NCBI GenBank assembly: GCA_902606075.1
Contig: CACLEU010000006.1
Location: forward strand, 1-51,093
Direction of reading: 5' to 3'
Origin: an uncultured Pelagibacteraceae bacterium
GTDB taxonomy: Bacteria > Pseudomonadota > Alphaproteobacteria > Pelagibacterales > Pelagibacteraceae
DNA: 51,093 bases
Part shown: positions 46,419-51,093 of the stretch, piece after piece
Position numbering within the stretch: the first letter of the stretch is position 1
Layout of the letters: the number at the start of each line of letters is the position of its first letter
Program-made: the position numbers and the translations under genes
Notes under the pieces: model-generated
Told to the model about the DNA's origin: nothing
The model's input: only the letters and a program-made list of their open reading frames with translations
The model's database searches: none

Positions 46419-47078
46419 TTAAATTACTTTCCAATCGGTCTTAAATGTTACATAGTTCACCTGTAAACATCTTCTTTCTTTTACAATTTCCTTCTTTTCC
46501 ATACCGTGCCATGTACCTGGTCCACTTGAAAAAAAGTACCCATAATTATCTCTATATGGAATAGTTTTTATTAAATTAAGGTTTTTATCATAAAAATCTG
46601 TTCCAAGATCTTCGCTTTCATTTTCTTTGTTAACAAATAATAAGCAAGACATTAATTTTTCTTTAATATCGCAATGTGGTTTTAACCAGAAACCTTTTCT
46701 ATCACATATTACCTCTACTCTTACATAAGAGTTTGATAGATCTTTATTAATTAATTTTGATATTTTATTATGTGTTTCCTTACTTTGAAGTTCCTCAATC
46801 AAACTTTTCAGTCCTGGAAAATTTTTTTCATTCTCTTTAGTTATAAAGCATCTAAATTTTAAAGCTTTACCTCCATCTGATATACCTTCTCTAAATTCTC
46901 CTTGACCTCCATCAATAGCTCTTGTGCCATCATAATCCAAGTTGTGCTCTATCGGGCTTGCAATTTCAGCGGTTATAATTTCATTAATTTGATCATTTGT
47001 GAGAGGTTTATTTAATTCCCAATGATTAAAGGGGTCATTAAATTTAGTTGAATTATTTAAGGAATTTAAAAAAGCCAT
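46419..47078 (-). CDS. 2-oxoglutarate/Fe(II) oxygenase-like protein
   Basis: Putative Fe(II)/2-oxoglutarate-dependent oxygenase of 219 residues. The double-stranded beta-helix metal triad can be read as His135-x-Asp137 in KPHCDIKEKL and His191 in PGTWHGM, with the 2-oxoglutarate-binding Arg about eleven residues later in KERRCLQVNYV. These are the residues in the order and spacing of the prolyl-4-hydroxylase-like superfamily. The substrate is unknown. It follows the ELM1-family gene by two bases in the same direction, and the convergent carB ends one base away, with no terminator. Confidence 0.7.
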   Translation of the reverse strand: MAFLNSLNNSTKFNDPFNHWELNKPLTNDQINEIITAEIASPIEHNLDYDGTRAIDGGQGEFREGISDGGKALKFRCFITKENEKNFPGLKSLIEELQSKETHNKISKLINKDLSNSYVRVEVICDRKGFWLKPHCDIKEKLMSCLLFVNKENESEDLGTDFYDKNLNLIKTIPYRDNYGYFFSSGPGTWHGMEKKEIVKERRCLQVNYVTFKTDWKVI

Positions 47079-47080
47079 AT

Positions 47081-48016
47081 TTAAAGTTTATTTTTTATCT
47101 CATAAGCTATTCGTTTAGTTTCATCAAGTTTTTCGTAATTCCAGGTCTCTAATTTTTCATCAAATTCTCTAATGATGTTCATTTTTTCAAATAATTTTCT
47201 AAAGTTTTGAAATCTAGTATCTTTTTTTGAAGGCGGAATCATTGCCACATATAAAGGTTTACCAGTTAAAGCAGCTTCTGAAATCATTGAACTAGAGTCA
47301 CAAGTAACAATTATATAATCTGCAATACCTAAGGATGATAAGTACGCATTTTTGTCAACCCTATCAATAATCAGATGTTCCTTACTAAAAAATTTTTTTG
47401 CAAGTTCAATTGTTTTAATTGGTGTTCGGTTAGAAGGTATTACTATTAATTGATAATCTTTATTTAAAATTTGCTTACTTATTTTTGAAAAAATATTGAG
47501 TATGTTCTGATTTGAATATGTATAATATTTAGTAGGGCCACCCAAAATAAGAGTTATGATTTTTTTTTCTTTTGCTACTCGATCTGATAGATAATTTTTT
47601 TTTTCATCAATTTCAGTTATAGTTAAATAATGAATTGCACCTTTTGAACTTATAATGTTCTCTCCTTTTAAGTCGTCATGCTCAGGAGAAATAATATAAT
47701 CAAAGTTTTGGAAATTGACTTTTGGATCCTGAATATGGATATTCTTTATTTTTTTGTTATTAATTTTTTTAAGAAATATAGACGGAATAACGCTTTTTCT
47801 TCCACAAGAAATGATTATGTCAAAGTCTCTTTGAATTTTATTTTTAAAAACAAACTTTTTAACAGGTGTAATTTTTGGGGGAATAAATTTCCAAAAATTA
47901 TTCAATTCAACTTTTTCGTGAAAATATTCTAAATCAAGGGCTTTAGCTAATCCTTCAACTTGACTTATCATTCCGTGCAACCCCTCTGTCAATAATAACC
48001 CTTTTAATTTGTTCAT
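47081..48016 (-). CDS. ELM1-family (DUF1022) protein
   Basis: Member of the ELM1 family, named after a plant mitochondrial fission factor and widespread in alphaproteobacteria. Recognisable features are the GRKSVIPSIFLKK segment, HIQDPKVNFQNFDYIISPEHD, and the central LGGPTKYY motif followed by the VTCDSSSMISEAALTGKPLYV stretch, which resembles the donor-binding half of a GT-B glycosyltransferase such as MurG. The protein has 311 residues and no clear membrane segment. The bacterial function is not known; a nucleotide-sugar transferase is a reasonable hypothesis. It lies 21 bases from the divergent trxB gene and upstream of the oxygenase-like gene. Confidence 0.82.
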   Translation of the reverse strand: MNKLKGLLLTEGLHGMISQVEGLAKALDLEYFHEKVELNNFWKFIPPKITPVKKFVFKNKIQRDFDIIISCGRKSVIPSIFLKKINNKKIKNIHIQDPKVNFQNFDYIISPEHDDLKGENIISSKGAIHYLTITEIDEKKNYLSDRVAKEKKIITLILGGPTKYYTYSNQNILNIFSKISKQILNKDYQLIVIPSNRTPIKTIELAKKFFSKEHLIIDRVDKNAYLSSLGIADYIIVTCDSSSMISEAALTGKPLYVAMIPPSKKDTRFQNFRKLFEKMNIIREFDEKLETWNYEKLDETKRIAYEIKNKL

Positions 48017-48037
48017 AAATTACTATATAGCTCTGAT

Positions 48038-48982
48038 ATGAATCAAAATCCAACTAAACACACAAAAGTGTTAATAATTGGATCGGGCCCAGCCGGATAT
48101 ACTGCAGCTGTTTATGCGGCAAGAGCTTTACTGAAACCAATAATGGTTACAGGAATGGAACCGGGCGGACAATTAACGACTACTACCGATGTTGAAAATT
48201 ATCCCGGATTTGCAGAAGTCATTCAAGGACCTTGGTTAATGGAACAAATGAGAGATCAGGCAAAAGCTGTAGGTACAGAAATGATTGAAGATCATATTTC
48301 ATCTGTAAACCTTAAATCAAAACCATTTGAAGCAATAGGTGACGGAGGACAAAAATATACAGCTGACTCAATAATTATCTCAACTGGTGCGCAAGCTAGG
48401 TGGTTAAATTTAGAATCTGAAAAAAAATTTAGAGGTTTTGGAGTATCGGCATGTGCGACATGCGATGGATTTTTTTTTAAAGATAAAACCGTTGCAGTAG
48501 TTGGAGGGGGTAACGCTGCCGTAGAAGAAGCGATGTTTCTCACTAAATTTGCCTCAAATGTTAAGTTAATACACAGAAGAAATGAATTAAGAGCAGAAAA
48601 AATGCTTCAAGAAAAATTAATCAATAACAAAAAAATTGAAATTATCTGGGATAGTGTTGTTGAAGAAGTTGTAGGTGATGATAACCCAAAAAATGTAAAG
48701 GGTTTAAAAATAAAAAATGTGAAAACAAGTAAAGTTAACGAATTAAAAGTAGATGGATTATTTATAGCAATAGGACATGATCCAGCTACAAATTTATTTA
48801 AAGATCAGCTAGAAATGGATAATGAAGGTTATTTAAATACAAAACCAGATTCTACAGAAACTAATGTTCCTGGTGTTTTTGCTGCTGGAGACGTTAAAGA
48901 TAAAATTTTTAGACAAGCCGTAACAGCCGCAGGAATGGGTTGTATGGCTGCACTAGAAGCAGAAAAATTTTTGTCGCATTAA
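48038..48982 (+). CDS. trxB: Thioredoxin-disulfide reductase
   Basis: NADPH-dependent flavoprotein reducing thioredoxin. The N-terminal FAD site is IIGSGPAGYTAAVYAARA, the redox pair is Cys139 and Cys142 in CATCDG, the NADPH-binding site is VVGGGNAAVEEAMFL, and the C-terminal GVFAAGDVKD motif again contacts FAD. 314 residues is normal. It is divergently transcribed from the ELM1-family gene with only 21 bases between, so any promoter overlaps its neighbour's 5' end. It precedes the ADP-ribosylglycohydrolase-like gene by 3 bases. Confidence 0.96.
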   Translation: MNQNPTKHTKVLIIGSGPAGYTAAVYAARALLKPIMVTGMEPGGQLTTTTDVENYPGFAEVIQGPWLMEQMRDQAKAVGTEMIEDHISSVNLKSKPFEAIGDGGQKYTADSIIISTGAQARWLNLESEKKFRGFGVSACATCDGFFFKDKTVAVVGGGNAAVEEAMFLTKFASNVKLIHRRNELRAEKMLQEKLINNKKIEIIWDSVVEEVVGDDNPKNVKGLKIKNVKTSKVNELKVDGLFIAIGHDPATNLFKDQLEMDNEGYLNTKPDSTETNVPGVFAAGDVKDKIFRQAVTAAGMGCMAALEAEKFLSH

Positions 48983-48985
48983 TTA

Positions 48986-49933
48986 ATGAAAAATAACCTG
49001 CATGTTTTTTTAGGGGCAACAGTTGGTGATGCAGCATCGAGACCATTACATTGGGTTTATAATCAAAAAAAATTAAACCAATATATCAAGGGAAAGAAAG
49101 ATTATGCTTTTTTAAAAAAAAACAGAAGTCCTTTTTATAACATTAAAACTGGAAAAGTCTCAGGATATAACGAAGCTGGTCAAACTATGTTTAAAACTTT
49201 ACTAGAGGGTCACGAAAACATAGAGGAAAGGTTTAAAAAAAATATCTTAAAAATATTTGGGCCCGGAAGTGAATATTGGAAAAATCTAAAATTAAGGTCG
49301 AAATACAGAAAAATAAAAGATTGGCGTGGAATAATTCAAGGTCCTTGGATACACCAAAATATTATAGAGACTATAGCTAATATTAACAAAAACAAAAAAC
49401 TTACAGGAGGAATTAAAGTAAATGAGTCAGATGGTTATTGCTCAACACTCCCTTATTTTTTATATTTTAATGATTTAAAAACTTTGAAAAAAGTTATTTC
49501 CATAACCACAGTTTCCAAATTAAGTATTAAGTATAGTTTAGCTAAATTTAATTTATTAGACCTTGCATTGAAAGGTTCAAAAGATCCGTTAAAAGAATTT
49601 ATTAAAAAATTTAAAAAAAATTCTTATTATAGTGAAATTGTTAAAGATATAATTCGTTTAAAAAAGCTAAGGAAACATCCGCACTCTAAGATGGTTAAAA
49701 ATTTAGGAATGGCATGTAGTTATCCTGGAACTTTTAATAGTTCCATTCATGCTATAGTGAGTTCAAGCTCTTACAAATCAGCTATATTAAAAACTATAAA
49801 AGCAGGTGGATGTAGTTGCTCACGATCTAACTTTATAGGTGCTTACTTTGCTGCATTAAAGGGAATAGATACTATACCCAAAACATGGATAACAAAAACT
49901 TTACCAGCACTAAAAATATTAAAGCAAAAATAA
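48986..49933 (+). CDS. ADP-ribosylglycohydrolase / J1[14 protein letters not shown] protein
   Basis: A 315-residue protein similar in plan to the ADP-ribosyl-GH family (PF03747): an N-terminal GATVGDAASRPLHWVYN motif, a central helical domain, and a late GGCSCSRSNFIGAYFAALKGID stretch that corresponds to the metal-binding GG-D-x-D region. In active hydrolases this segment carries aspartates that bind two Mg ions; here they are replaced by Cys and Ser. The opening and late motifs are closest, as I recall, to the jellyfish J1[14 protein letters not shown] branch. Enzyme activity is thus uncertain. The gene is 3 bases downstream of trxB, so a link to redox control is possible but unproven. Confidence 0.7.
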   Translation: MKNNLHVFLGATVGDAASRPLHWVYNQKKLNQYIKGKKDYAFLKKNRSPFYNIKTGKVSGYNEAGQTMFKTLLEGHENIEERFKKNILKIFGPGSEYWKNLKLRSKYRKIKDWRGIIQGPWIHQNIIETIANINKNKKLTGGIKVNESDGYCSTLPYFLYFNDLKTLKKVISITTVSKLSIKYSLAKFNLLDLALKGSKDPLKEFIKKFKKNSYYSEIVKDIIRLKKLRKHPHSKMVKNLGMACSYPGTFNSSIHAIVSSSSYKSAILKTIKAGGCSCSRSNFIGAYFAALKGIDTIPKTWITKTLPALKILKQK

Positions 49934-49936
49934 AAT

Positions 49937-51093
<1,157 letters not shown>

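Overview
The window is a contiguous, strongly AT-rich and very compact chromosome segment from an alphaproteobacterium, almost certainly the marine SAR11 clade (Candidatus Pelagibacter and relatives). The evidence is the poly-A/poly-T-rich coding sequence with Lys/Ile/Asn-rich proteins, intergenic gaps of a few bases with many 1-4 bp gene overlaps, and alphaproteobacterial markers. These markers are a DUF1013/TrcR protein, an ELM1-family protein, a tiny aa3-type cytochrome oxidase subunit IV-like protein, a three-gene proton-translocating transhydrogenase and an alphaproteobacterial-type initiator tRNA. No insertion sequence, prophage, CRISPR array or toxin-antitoxin system was seen, and no gene-free stretch exceeds 300 bases.

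Layout. 1-4267 (mostly +): 3' part of a Sua5-type tRNA t6A enzyme, an ABC-2 exporter pair, tRNA-Arg(TCG) on the minus strand, rluD and rpoH. 4264-19941 (all -): a long housekeeping block that reads, in its own direction, coiled-coil protein-zapA-fau-ymdB-like-yebC-ruvC-like-tolQ-tolR-tolA-tolB-pal, a terminator, then cpoB-tilS-ftsH-folP-glmM-thiD-purA. 19993-28215 (+): the carbon block tkt-gap-pgk-fba(class I)-thiE, then efp-suhB-rpmE-trcR-rpsU and tRNA-fMet. 28219-32091 (-): 5S rRNA, rpmJ, the oxidase subunit IV-like gene, pntAA-pntAB-pntB and a transaldolase. 32127-37711 (-): a small surface-polysaccharide cassette (GT2 glycosyltransferase, WecA-like phosphosugar transferase, large polytopic membrane protein, gmd, fcl). 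37732-41898 (-): yqeY-dnaG-rpoD. 42023-46417 (+): carA-carB, with carB interrupted by a one-base frameshift. 46419-51093: a 2-oxoglutarate oxygenase-like gene and an ELM1-family gene (-), trxB and an ADP-ribosylglycohydrolase/J1[14 protein letters not shown] gene (+), and a 5'-truncated aspartate aminotransferase (-).

The genes serve envelope integrity (Tol-Pal, glmM, polysaccharide cassette), central carbon flux with NADPH supply (tkt, gap, pgk, fba, transaldolase, transhydrogenase), folate and thiamine salvage (folP, fau, thiD, thiE), nucleotide synthesis (purA, carAB), translation (efp, S21, L31, L36, tilS, rluD) and global transcription (rpoH, rpoD). The least ordinary observations are the carB frameshift exactly at an A AAA AAA heptamer, a solitary 5S rRNA beside the polysaccharide cassette, a phage-like RuvC where ruvCAB would be expected, a GAPDH with NADP-type residues, a DnaG missing most zinc ligands, and an ADP-ribosylglycohydrolase homologue with a degenerate metal motif. 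I did not find a convincing wholly new multi-gene system.
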